This document shows positions 6,709 through 13,471 of a stretch of DNA of 15,122 nt, in pieces (position 1 is the first letter of the stretch; each line of letters starts with the position of its first letter). The translations under genes and the position numbers were made by a program. The notes below the pieces were generated by a model. It made no database searches. It was not told where the DNA came from and was given only the letters and a program-made list of their open reading frames with translations. This DNA comes from Croceicoccus sp. (lineage in GTDB: Bacteria; Pseudomonadota; Alphaproteobacteria; Sphingomonadales; Sphingomonadaceae): contig JAPYSD010000033.1 of assembly GCA_029936705.1 (NCBI GenBank), positions 1-15,122 on the forward strand. Direction: 5' to 3'.

Positions 6709-7710
6709 TCAGCGGCTGGGGATAAAACCCGGCGACAGGGTGCCGGGGTCGGCGCTCTCGCGCTCCGCCTCCTCTTCCGCCAGGTGGACGGCGGCGGCGG
6801 TGCGGCGGCACCGCGTCCGGTCATTGCCGCACTGGCGCGCGGTGATCACGCTTTCGCCGTCGCTCAGCATCAGCGTGCCGTCCTGGCCGCGCGCGATGGC
6901 GGGCGATGTGCGGAAGAATGCCGCCAGCTCGTCCCGCGCGCCCGCGCGATAGGTATCGCATTCCTTCACCTGCACATTGCCGGTGCGCAGCCGCCCCTCG
7001 ACCACGCGCAGGGTGCCGCCGATCGCGGCGGGGCAATCCATCCAGATGGCGAATTGCCCGTCATGCAGCGACAGGATCGGCCGCGCACCGGCGGAGTCGC
7101 CGGTCAAAATCTCGAACGGCGCGGCGTCGAGCGGCGGGGCCGCCGGATCCTTCGGCCCGCTATCGATCCGGCTGAGCGTGACCGCGTGGGTCCGGCCCGC
7201 CAGCATGATCTTGCCCTCGCGGTTGCGTCCGATCAGCGGCTTGTCGGCCAGCACCGACACCAGCGCCGCATCCACCGTGCTGTCGGCGCACTCGCTGGTC
7301 TTGCGCTTCGGCTCGCCCAGCGCGAAACTGCGGGTGAGGGGGATATAAAGCGCCTCCGCCTGGTCGCAGCCCAGCCAGCGCAGGTACGACCGGCCGAAAT
7401 GCACGGTGGCCAGATCGTCCTGCAGATCGGCGGTTGGCACACCGTCCACCGCGGTCACCAGCCAGCCCGTGTTTTCCAGGTCGAACGCCAGTGGCGCAAA
7501 GCCGGGCGCCAGTTGCAGCCCATCGGGATTGGGCGGGCTTTCCGCGGCATCCGCGATCGGGGCCGAGGGCGCGGTCATGGGCAGCGGTTCCGGCATCGGA
7601 TCGGCAGGCGCACCGTCGCAGGCGGCGAGCAGCATGCAGCAGATCGCCCAGGCGGCGGCCAGGCCCCGTCGTTCTATGGGCATCGAAAAGGCGTTGTTTC
7701 GCAGGGTCAT
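6709..7710 (-). CDS. Predicted lipoprotein with two META (HslJ-like) domains
   Basis: The 333-residue product begins with a signal of about 30 residues ending in LAAC (28-31), so Cys31 is probably lipidated. A Pro/Ala-rich linker (32-75) leads to two META-like units. The first (about 80-182) has W83, WLGCD (112-116), a second Cys141 and a closing GKIMLAG. The second (about 198-290) has FAIWMDCP, GGTLRV, VKEC, DELAAFF and GTLMLSDG. META domains occur in HslJ, an envelope protein induced by heat and linked to novobiocin tolerance in E. coli; the biochemical role is not established. The ATG at 7710 is preceded by GAAGGAG, rather close to the start. Upstream in-frame codons lie in the divergent gene and are not used. 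The first domain is clearer than the second. Confidence 0.8.
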   Translation of the reverse strand: MTLRNNAFSMPIERRGLAAAWAICCMLLAACDGAPADPMPEPLPMTAPSAPIADAAESPPNPDGLQLAPGFAPLAFDLENTGWLVTAVDGVPTADLQDDLATVHFGRSYLRWLGCDQAEALYIPLTRSFALGEPKRKTSECADSTVDAALVSVLADKPLIGRNREGKIMLAGRTHAVTLSRIDSGPKDPAAPPLDAAPFEILTGDSAGARPILSLHDGQFAIWMDCPAAIGGTLRVVEGRLRTGNVQVKECDTYRAGARDELAAFFRTSPAIARGQDGTLMLSDGESVITARQCGNDRTRCRRTAAAVHLAEEEAERESADPGTLSPGFIPSR

Positions 7711-7771
7711 GGCTCCTTCGTGAGATCGTTTGCATTTCCCCCAATCGCCTGCAAGCGATATGGTCCGGGTC

Positions 7772-8329
7772 ATGCGCATGATTCCCACCTGTTTGATCTT
7801 CGCTGGTCCCGCCTTGGTAATGGCGCTGACGGGCTGCGCTTCGCCGCCTGCGGCGGGCGCTCGACCGGTTGCGGAAACCACCGAGAGGTCGGCGGACGCC
7901 TTCCTCGCCCAGCACTTCGCTGATGACGGCGATGTCTCGGCGGTTACAACCGCGATCGACCTCGATGGCGACGGCGTGGAGGAGATCGTGGCCTATGCCG
8001 CCGGGCCGATGCTGTGCGGATCGGGCGGCTGCAACGTGCTGGTTCTCCAGCGCGAGGCGGACGGCTTTGCCGTGCGCATGGATGCCAGCGTGTCCAGATT
8101 GCCGGTAACCGCGCTGGACAGCCGCAGCCACGGCTGGCGCGACCTGACCGTCGGGATCGGCGGCGGCGGCGGACCAGGCGGCCAGGCCGTCATGCGTTTC
8201 GACGGCGCGCGCTATCCGTCCAATCCGACCGTGCCGCCAGCGACGATGCTGGACGCTGCAGACGCGGCAGGCACGGTGCTGATCGCGCAGGACGCGCAAG
8301 GCGCCATGCGCAAGATCACCGCGGACTAG
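7772..8329 (+). CDS. Predicted lipoprotein with a DxDxDG loop and CGSGGC motif
   Basis: The product (185 residues from the ATG at 7772) has a signal peptide ending in LTGC (19-22), so Cys22 is probably lipidated. The mature part contains DLDGDGVEE (63-71), the calcium-loop pattern of VCBS/FG-GAP-type repeats, followed closely by CGSGGC (82-87). This small motif recurs in uncharacterised envelope proteins. A glycine run, IGGGGGPGG (129-137), lies near the end. No enzyme fold is recognised. Three in-frame ATGs (7760, 7772, 7778) are possible; none has a strong ribosome binding site, and all keep the lipobox. It is divergent from the META lipoprotein across about 60 bp, and its stop overlaps that of miaB at CTAG. 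Function unknown. Confidence 0.8.
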   Translation: MRMIPTCLIFAGPALVMALTGCASPPAAGARPVAETTERSADAFLAQHFADDGDVSAVTTAIDLDGDGVEEIVAYAAGPMLCGSGGCNVLVLQREADGFAVRMDASVSRLPVTALDSRSHGWRDLTVGIGGGGGPGGQAVMRFDGARYPSNPTVPPATMLDAADAAGTVLIAQDAQGAMRKITAD

Positions 8330-9672
8330 ACGACCCGCGCTTCCAGCGAGTTCGGCCCCGCGGCCAGCAGTTCGACCTGCACCAGGTCGCCGATCGCGGC
8401 CTCTGCCTCGAACCATGCCGATTGCAGCCACGGCGTCTTGCCCAGCCACTGGCCCGGCTTGCGCCCCTTGCGCTCGACCAGCACTTCGCAGGTCCGCCCC
8501 ACCGACGCCTGGTTGAATGCCAGGCTGTCGCGCTGGAGCGCCGCCTGCAGCCGCTGCAACCGCTCGTCCATCACTTCCTTTGCGATTTGGCCGTCCATCG
8601 TCGCGGCAGGCGTGCCGGGGCGGGGCGAATATTTGAAGCTGAACGCCGCGGCATAGCGGATGGTGTCCACCATCTTTAGCGTATCCTCGAACTCCGCATC
8701 GGTCTCGCCCGGAAAGCCGACGATGAAATCGCCGCTGATGGCAATATCGGGCCGCGCGGCGCGGAACCGCTCGATCAGTTCGACATAGCTTTCCGCGCTG
8801 TGGCTCCGGTTCATGGCGGCAAGCACGCGGTTGCTGCCCGATTGCACCGGCAGGTGGAGATAGGGCATCAGCTTGTCCACCTCGCCATGCGCGGCGATCA
8901 GCGCGTCGCTCATGTCGTTCGGGTGGCTGGTGGTATAGCGGATGCGCTTCAGGTCGGGCAGCGCGGCCAGCGCGCGGATCAGTCCGTCGAGTCCGACGGC
9001 CCGGCCCTTGTCGTCCTCGCCGTCCCATGCATTGACGTTCTGGCCCAGCAACGTGATCTCGCGCGCGCCGGCGTCGACCAGCCGTTTCGCTTCCTCGACC
9101 AGGTCGGCGAAGGGGCGGCTGATCTCCGCGCCGCGCGTATAGGGCACCACGCAATAGGTGCAGAACTTGTCGCAACCTTCCTGCACGGTCAGGAACGCCG
9201 AGGGGGCGCGTCTCGTGCGGGCCCCGGTGCTTCTATCAGGCAGGACGCCGAACTTGGTGTTGGCGGGCATGTCGGTGTCGGTCACGCGCTCGCCGTGGCG
9301 GGCCTTTTCGATCATGCCGGGCAGGCGGTGATAGGCCTGCGGACCGACGACCATGCGCACGTCGGGGCTGCGTGCCATGATCTCCTCGCCCTCAGCCTGC
9401 GCGACGCATCCCGCGACCGCGATCAGCGGGGCGGAACCGTCGTCCCGGCCCCAGTCCTTCACGATCCGGCCGATGTCGGAATAGACCTTCTCCGCCGCCT
9501 TTTCGCGGATGTGGCAGGTGTTCAGCACGACGAGATCGGCGTCGCCGCCTTCGGGAGCGGCGGACATGCCTTGCGCGCCCAGCAATTCGGCCATGCGTTC
9601 GCCGTCATAGACGTTCATCTGGCAGCCGAAGCTCTTGATGCGATAGGTCTTGGGTTCGGAAAGGGATTTCAT
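8326..9672 (-). CDS. miaB: tRNA-2-methylthio-N6-dimethylallyladenosine synthase MiaB
   Basis: MiaB is a radical-SAM methylthiotransferase that converts i6A37 to ms2i6A37 in tRNAs reading codons that start with U. The 448-residue product has all three modules. The N-terminal UPF0004 domain has cluster ligands Cys17 (FGCQMN), Cys53 (LNTCHIREK) and Cys89 (AGCVAQ). The radical-SAM core has CxxxCxxC at Cys167, Cys171 and Cys174 (EGCDKFCTYC). A C-terminal TRAM domain covers about the last 65 residues. The start is the ATG at 9672, with AAGGG eight bases upstream overlapping the plsC stop. The same frame stays open further upstream only because plsC DNA is read out of frame. It follows plsC by 11 bp in the fur-plsC-miaB operon. 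Two [4Fe-4S] clusters make it a likely client of Nfu encoded upstream. Confidence 0.97.
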   Translation of the reverse strand: MKSLSEPKTYRIKSFGCQMNVYDGERMAELLGAQGMSAAPEGGDADLVVLNTCHIREKAAEKVYSDIGRIVKDWGRDDGSAPLIAVAGCVAQAEGEEIMARSPDVRMVVGPQAYHRLPGMIEKARHGERVTDTDMPANTKFGVLPDRSTGARTRRAPSAFLTVQEGCDKFCTYCVVPYTRGAEISRPFADLVEEAKRLVDAGAREITLLGQNVNAWDGEDDKGRAVGLDGLIRALAALPDLKRIRYTTSHPNDMSDALIAAHGEVDKLMPYLHLPVQSGSNRVLAAMNRSHSAESYVELIERFRAARPDIAISGDFIVGFPGETDAEFEDTLKMVDTIRYAAAFSFKYSPRPGTPAATMDGQIAKEVMDERLQRLQAALQRDSLAFNQASVGRTCEVLVERKGRKPGQWLGKTPWLQSAWFEAEAAIGDLVQVELLAAGPNSLEARVV

Positions 9673-9683
9673 GGGGCGCGCCC

Positions 9684-10418
9684 TTACGCCTTTGTCGTCC
9701 CGTTTGCGAGTCCCATGGCGAGGTCGAGCCGCGATGCCACCGCCGCCGCCATCGCCTTGCGCCCGGCCAGCTCCTCGCCCTGCAGGGGGGGCAGGAAATG
9801 CACCGTCAGTTCGACCGGACGCGCGCGTCCCATGATGGACAGGAAATTGTCGACCCCCGGCTGGTCGCCCAGCCACGCGATGTCCGCCGGGTCGCGGTAG
9901 TGCAGCAGCACGGGCACGATCGGCACGCCGGCGGGCGGGGGATCGATGGCGGACAGCAGGCTGCTCTTGATCGGCAGCAGCGCGTCGCCGGGGCCGGTGG
10001 TGCCCTCGGCAAACAGGGTCAGGACGTCACATTCGTCGATCGCGGCGCGGATCTGGTCGACCTGCTGCGACACCGTATGCCGCTGCGAGCGCGCGATGAA
10101 GATCGTGTCGTTCATCTCGCACAGCGTCCTGAACACCGGGTGCCCCTGAAGCCCGTCATGCGCGACGAAGGCGGACCGCGCGGTCGCGGCCAGCGCCGGA
10201 ATGTCGATCCAGCTGACGTGATTGGCCAGCAGCATCGCGCGGCGAGGGCGGTCGCCCCGCACCTCGATGCTTACCCCCGCGATGAAGGCGACCCCGGCCA
10301 GGAACACCGGCGGCACCCGATTGCGCCCGGGCAACAGCGCCAGCAAATAATAGGCGATGACGCAGCTGATCAGCCACAGCAGCAGGGCCGCCAGCCTGAT
10401 CGGCGCGCGCCAGCCCAT
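9684..10418 (-). CDS. plsC: 1-acyl-sn-glycerol-3-phosphate acyltransferase (PlsC family)
   Basis: The 244-residue protein acylates lysophosphatidic acid to phosphatidic acid at the inner membrane. One or two hydrophobic segments (about 9-30 and 37-51) anchor it. The catalytic NHVSWID (66-72) gives the Hx4D pair His67/Asp72, and the substrate-binding block FAEGTT (136-141) replaces the common EGTR. VPIVPVLLHY is the later conserved strand. The start chosen is the ATG at 10418, eight bases past the fur stop, with only a weak binding site, so translation is probably coupled to fur. The frame remains open upstream inside fur, but that stretch is low-complexity Ser/Arg and is not credible coding. 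Substrate specificity, including possible lyso-ornithine lipid acylation, cannot be read from sequence. Confidence 0.92.
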   Translation of the reverse strand: MGWRAPIRLAALLLWLISCVIAYYLLALLPGRNRVPPVFLAGVAFIAGVSIEVRGDRPRRAMLLANHVSWIDIPALAATARSAFVAHDGLQGHPVFRTLCEMNDTIFIARSQRHTVSQQVDQIRAAIDECDVLTLFAEGTTGPGDALLPIKSSLLSAIDPPPAGVPIVPVLLHYRDPADIAWLGDQPGVDNFLSIMGRARPVELTVHFLPPLQGEELAGRKAMAAAVASRLDLAMGLANGTTKA

Positions 10419-10425
10419 CGGACAG

Positions 10426-10845
10426 TCAGTCCCGGTCGAGGCGGACGCCGTAAAGCTCCATGCGGTGATCGACGAGGCGGAAGCCCAGCTTCTCGGCGAT
10501 CTGGCGCTGCAGCGATTCCAGTTCGGGATCGACGAACTCGACGACCTTGCCGGTCTCGACATCGATCAGGTGGTCGTGATGCGCCTCGGGCGAAGCTTCG
10601 TACCGGGCGCGGCCGTCGCCAAAATCGTGGCGGTCCAGGATGCCCGCTTCCTCGAACAGGCGCACGGTGCGATAGACGGTGGCGATCGAGATGCCCGGAT
10701 CGATGGCGGATGCGCGTTCGTGCAGCTTCTCGACATCGGGGTGGTCGGTGCTTTCGGACAGCACCTTGGCGATTACGCGGCGCTGTTCGGTGATGCGAAG
10801 TCCGCGTTCGGCGCAGATCGCCTCGATATCGATCGGGTTGGGCAC
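10426..10845 (-). CDS. fur: Fur-family metalloregulator (Fur/Mur type)
   Basis: The 139-residue product is a Fur-family repressor that responds to Fe2+ or, in many alphaproteobacteria, Mn2+. An N-terminal winged helix (about 5-80) has the recognition-helix signature ISIATVYRTVRLFEEAG (52-68). The dimerisation domain carries the metal motif HHDH (89-92) with EFVDPELE (103-110) and His127. The only cysteine is Cys11, so the C-terminal CxxC structural-zinc sites of E. coli-type Fur are absent, as is usual in alphaproteobacteria. The start is GTG at 10845, with AAGG about ten bases upstream. No ATG is available nearby. It leads fur-plsC-miaB. Irr is less likely because I see no heme-regulatory motif. 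Confidence 0.93.
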   Translation of the reverse strand: MPNPIDIEAICAERGLRITEQRRVIAKVLSESTDHPDVEKLHERASAIDPGISIATVYRTVRLFEEAGILDRHDFGDGRARYEASPEAHHDHLIDVETGKVVEFVDPELESLQRQIAEKLGFRLVDHRMELYGVRLDRD

Positions 10846-10907
10846 GGGGTTACAACCTTAAAAACACGTGGAAATAGAAGAAAGGGCGGCTGCACCGCTT
10901 CGCCGCG

Positions 10908-10935
10908 ATCATAGACCGCGACGCCGCCAACGCAA
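10908..10935 (-). promoter_or_regulatory. Possible promoter of fur-plsC-miaB
   Basis: On the minus strand TATGAT (10913-10908, five of six to TATAAT) is preceded after 16 bp by TTGCGT (10935-10930). The leader would be about 55 nt to the GTG at 10845. The -10 match is good and the -35 poor, which is normal for a regulated alphaproteobacterial promoter. By-eye call. Confidence 0.4.
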
Positions 10936-10965
10936 CCGCCCTGAAACTTTGTGTCCGTCCCGGCC

Positions 10966-10985
10966 GGGGAGGGGGTGGGGGAGGG
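10966..10985 (+). repeat. Four-tract G-run, putative G-quadruplex
   Basis: Four consecutive runs of G (lengths 4, 5, 5 and 3) are separated by single bases A, T and A. This is the pattern of a very stable one-base-loop G-quadruplex. The G-rich strand is plus, i.e. the template strand for fur and mucR, so the effect would be on DNA rather than on their mRNA. It lies about 30 bp upstream of the putative fur -35. A 10-bp palindrome (10959-10968) overlaps its left end. The site could equally be part of a dispersed GC-rich repeat. Confidence 0.55.
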
Positions 10986-11000
10986 TATCGGCCGGGTGGA

Positions 11001-11023
11001 CGCGGGCCCATGACAGGCCCGCG
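11001..11023 (-). terminator. GC hairpin downstream of mucR
   Basis: CGCGGGCC (11001-11008) and GGCCCGCG (11016-11023) form a perfect 8-bp stem with a 7-nt loop, starting 12 bp after the mucR stop. No T-tract follows on the minus strand, so this may be a weak or rho-assisted terminator or an mRNA 3'-end stabiliser. Confidence 0.4.
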
Positions 11024-11035
11024 GGTAACCGGATG

Positions 11036-11464
11036 TCAGGCCTTCTTGCGGCGCGCGCCGGGCTTGCGGCCGAGGCCGATCTTCTTCGCCAGTTCGCGGC
11101 GCTTTTCCGCATAGTTGGGAGCGACCATCGGATAGTCGGCCGGAAGATTCCAGCGCGCACGATATTCGTCCGGGGTCATGTTGTAGTGCGTCATCAGGTG
11201 GCGCTTCAGCATCTTCAGCTTCTTGCCGTCTTCCAGACACACGATGTAATCGGGCTTGATCGAGGAGCGGATCGACACGGCCGGTTCGGGCGGCGTCTCT
11301 TCCTCCTGCTGGGCTTCGCCAAGTCCGGCGAGGGCAGCATAGACGTTGCTGATGAGCGAGGGGACTTCACCAACTTCGACGTTATTATTGCTGACGTGAG
11401 CGGCCACGATATCCGACGTGAGTGTAATCAGAGTCTCGTTCACGTCGAGTACGGGATTATCCAT
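11036..11464 (-). CDS. MucR/Ros-family zinc-finger transcriptional regulator
   Basis: The 142-residue product belongs to the Ros/MucR family, single-zinc-finger DNA-binding regulators of alphaproteobacteria that bind AT-rich DNA and act much like H-NS. The N-terminal half (about 10-50) is the oligomerisation region. The zinc finger has Cys76, Asp79, His89 and His93 (CLEDG, then KRHLMTH), followed by MTPDEYRARWNLPADYPMVAP. The tail is very basic (GLGRKPGARRKKA) and would add DNA contacts. The ATG at 11464 has AAAGGA eight bases upstream; earlier in-frame codons are unsupported. The upstream region is markedly AT-rich, as expected for the autoregulation known in this family. It sits between rimI and fur with long gaps on both sides, so it is probably its own transcription unit. 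Confidence 0.93.
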   Translation of the reverse strand: MDNPVLDVNETLITLTSDIVAAHVSNNNVEVGEVPSLISNVYAALAGLGEAQQEEETPPEPAVSIRSSIKPDYIVCLEDGKKLKMLKRHLMTHYNMTPDEYRARWNLPADYPMVAPNYAEKRRELAKKIGLGRKPGARRKKA

Positions 11465-11521
11465 GACAATTATCCTTTCAGTACGGTTCTTCACGCGATC
11501 CGGCCACCCCGAAAGCCGCAT

Positions 11522-11620
11522 CGGCGTTACGCCCCGTATTATGCATCATTTATTAAAATACAACTATTCACCCGATGCTATTCATCGAAAAACCCGCTAA
11601 TTAAAATCTGAAGTTCCAAT
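11522..11620 (-). promoter_or_regulatory. AT-rich regulatory region of mucR
   Basis: This stretch is the most AT-rich part of the window: 24 of 60 bases are G or C at 11521-11580, including a 10-bp run without any G or C (11551-11560). On the minus strand CATAAT (11543-11538) is a good -10 candidate; no strong -35 is visible. CGATG-CTATT-CATCG (11573-11587) is a 5-bp inverted repeat. The composition suits autoregulation by MucR, but the binding itself is inferred. Confidence 0.45.
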
Positions 11621-11692
11621 TTGCCGCGACGGGATTGGGCGAATTGCTTGTCAGGCAGCCTGCCCGATAGTGATGCGTGGCGAATAATCGGT

Positions 11693-12166
11693 TTAAGACG
11701 CGTTAATCATGCGCATGAAAGTAATCGCATTGCGCCGCTTGCCATCACGCCCCGAATAATAGTCCCGGCGTAGCCCCACCGGCCTGAAGCCGCGCGCCTG
11801 ATACAAATGGCGCGCCGGATTGTCGTCGCGCATTTCGAGAAATATCTTCGTGCAGCATAGGTCGCGCGACGTTTCCACCGCACGGTCGAGCAATCGGGCG
11901 CCCAAGCCCCTGCCGCGCGATTCGGGCGAAATGGCGATCAGCAGCAGTTCCTCCTCGTCCAGCACGCGCCTCAGCAGCGCGAAGCCGACGACCTGCTCCA
12001 GGTCGGGGGGGACCAGGTTCCCCGCGGCGTCGATCAGCACGCAGCGGGTATCGGGCAGCACCAGCGCGCCCAGCAGCTGGGACCGGGTCCACGCCTCGCC
12101 GAAGACCGGGTCGAAGGCCATGTCCATCACCCGCATGATGGCATCGGCGATGCGCTGCTCGGCCAT
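11693..12166 (-). CDS. rimI: Ribosomal-protein-alanine N-acetyltransferase RimI (GNAT)
   Basis: RimI acetylates the N-terminal alanine of ribosomal protein bS18, using acetyl-CoA in the cytoplasm. The 157-residue product is a complete GNAT domain. Residues 59-90 give the beta-4 strand and acetyl-CoA loop, with RGRGLG at 84-89. LEMRDDNPARHLYQARGF (110-127) holds the RimI-type Glu111, Asn116 and Tyr122. The C-terminus DYYSGRDGKRRNAITFMRM is typical. The ATG at 12166 shares one base with the tsaB stop (TGATG), so the two are translationally coupled, the usual arrangement. In some bacteria the paralogue next to tsaB acts on other proteins, so the substrate is inferred from family and context. Confidence 0.92.
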   Translation of the reverse strand: MAEQRIADAIMRVMDMAFDPVFGEAWTRSQLLGALVLPDTRCVLIDAAGNLVPPDLEQVVGFALLRRVLDEEELLLIAISPESRGRGLGARLLDRAVETSRDLCCTKIFLEMRDDNPARHLYQARGFRPVGLRRDYYSGRDGKRRNAITFMRMINAS

Positions 12167-12843
12167 CAGCCGGCCTGCGCGGCACCGGCCCGGCGCTTGC
12201 TCGCGCCTCCTTCACCGGGAAGGGCGGCATCGGGTTTCCGTCCATAGGCGGGGCGGGGATCGGCAAACAGCAGATCGGCGGGCAGGGCGGCAAAGGCGCG
12301 TGCATCAGGCAGGATTACCAGCGCCTCGCCAAAGCCGCGCGCCTCGACCAGCGCGTCGGCCCTGCTGCCCGCGACCAGCGGCATGTCCAGCACCTGCTGC
12401 GCTTCGGCGGGAGGGAGCGAGCGGGTCTCGCCCTCGGGCTGGCCCGAGGCGGCGAAGCGCTGCACGAACCACTCGCCATGGCCCGCATTGTTGGCGACGC
12501 CCACTGCCTGGCCGCCATGTTCGGAAAGGGCCTGCGCCGCAACCAGGGCAAGGGTGGGAAAGCCCAGCAATTCGGCCCGCCAGGCAAGCGCCAGCGCCTT
12601 GGCGGCGGCAAGCCCGACGCGAATGCCGGTAAAGCTGCCGGGGCCTGTCGAAACCGCGATCCGGTCCGCACGGCCGCCGCCGGGCAATTCGCCGATCATC
12701 GGCACCAGCCGCTCGGCATGGCCGCGGCCCAGCGTCTCGCAGCGGCCATCGACCAGGCGCAGCGCATCGCCCGCGCCCTCGAACAGGGCGGCCGAGCAGT
12801 TCTCCGTCGCGCATTCGATGACGAGAGTGCGCACTCCGGTCAT
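12166..12843 (-). CDS. tsaB: tRNA threonylcarbamoyladenosine biosynthesis protein TsaB
   Basis: TsaB is the non-catalytic ASKHA-fold partner of TsaD; together with TsaE they place t6A at position 37 of ANN-decoding tRNAs. The 225-residue product opens with LVIECATENCSAALF (7-21) and has the signature TGPGSFTGIRVGLAAAKALA (66-85). The usual early Asp of the first strand is Glu10 here, a mild change. The C-terminal tail (about 205-225) is Gly/Ala/Arg-rich and probably disordered. GAAGG lies close before the ATG at 12843. It follows nfu by 46 bp and overlaps rimI by one base. The tsaD, tsaE and tsaC genes are not in this window. Confidence 0.95.
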   Translation of the reverse strand: MTGVRTLVIECATENCSAALFEGAGDALRLVDGRCETLGRGHAERLVPMIGELPGGGRADRIAVSTGPGSFTGIRVGLAAAKALALAWRAELLGFPTLALVAAQALSEHGGQAVGVANNAGHGEWFVQRFAASGQPEGETRSLPPAEAQQVLDMPLVAGSRADALVEARGFGEALVILPDARAFAALPADLLFADPRPAYGRKPDAALPGEGGASKRRAGAAQAG

Positions 12844-12889
12844 TTCCTTCTTTAGCGGTTCCCGGCCGGCCTGGCTGCGGAAGGCCGGT

Positions 12890-13465
12890 TCAGGCCGCGC
12901 GTACCTCGTTCACTTCGGGAACATAGTGTTTCAGCAGACCCTCGATGCCCTGCTTCAGCGTCGCTGTCGAGGAGGGACAACCCGCACATGCGCCCTGCAT
13001 CTGCAGGAAGACCACGCCCTCGCGAAACCCGCGATAGATGATGTCGCCGCCATCGCCCGCGACGGCGGGACGCACGCGAGTCTCGATCAGCTCGCGGATC
13101 TGGGCGATCACGTCGGCGTCCTCGGGGTTGTCCTCGATCGCCTCGTCCTCTGCCGGGACCGCGAAGCCCGCGGCATCGCCGCCCGCGAACAGCGGCGCTT
13201 CCGACACGAAATGGTCGAGCAGCACCGCCACCACCTGCGGCTTCAGCGCGGCCCAGTCGGTGCCCTGCGCGGCGGTGACCGATACGAAGTCCGACCCGAA
13301 GAACACCCCGGTAACATCGCCCAGCGAAAACAGCGCCGATGACAGCGGCGAAGCCTCCGCGCTTTCGGGATCGGCGAAGTCGCGCGTGCCCGACGGCATC
13401 ACCTGACGTCCGGGCAGGAACTTCAGCGTGGCGGGATTGGGGGTGGTTTCGGTCTCTATATACAT
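12890..13465 (-). CDS. NifU/Nfu-type Fe-S cluster carrier protein
   Basis: The 191-residue product carries Fe-S clusters to client apoproteins. An Nfu_N domain covers about 1-88 (MYIETETTPNPATLKFLPG). After an acidic linker (about 104-118) the NifU domain follows (about 119-186), with the cluster motif CAGC at Cys160 and Cys163 and the downstream SSTATLKQGIEGLL. This domain order is the alphaproteobacterial and mitochondrial Nfu1 type, not E. coli NfuA with its degenerate A-type domain. The ATG at 13465 has no visible Shine-Dalgarno; a promoter-like pair just upstream would give a very short leader. It is the first gene of nfu-tsaB-rimI and is divergent from the M16 peptidase gene. MiaB, encoded downstream in the same array, is a plausible client. 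Confidence 0.95.
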   Translation of the reverse strand: MYIETETTPNPATLKFLPGRQVMPSGTRDFADPESAEASPLSSALFSLGDVTGVFFGSDFVSVTAAQGTDWAALKPQVVAVLLDHFVSEAPLFAGGDAAGFAVPAEDEAIEDNPEDADVIAQIRELIETRVRPAVAGDGGDIIYRGFREGVVFLQMQGACAGCPSSTATLKQGIEGLLKHYVPEVNEVRAA

Positions 13466-13471
13466 GGGGCT

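Noticed and set aside
7160..9175. A 671-residue minus-strand open frame
   Set aside because: It crosses miaB and the lipoprotein pair in another frame, is Arg/Gly/Ala-rich and matches no family; miaB in this region is certain.
11640..11680. Terminator for rimI formed by CAGGC/GCCTG
   Set aside because: The arms overlap with almost no loop and there is no T-tract on the minus strand.
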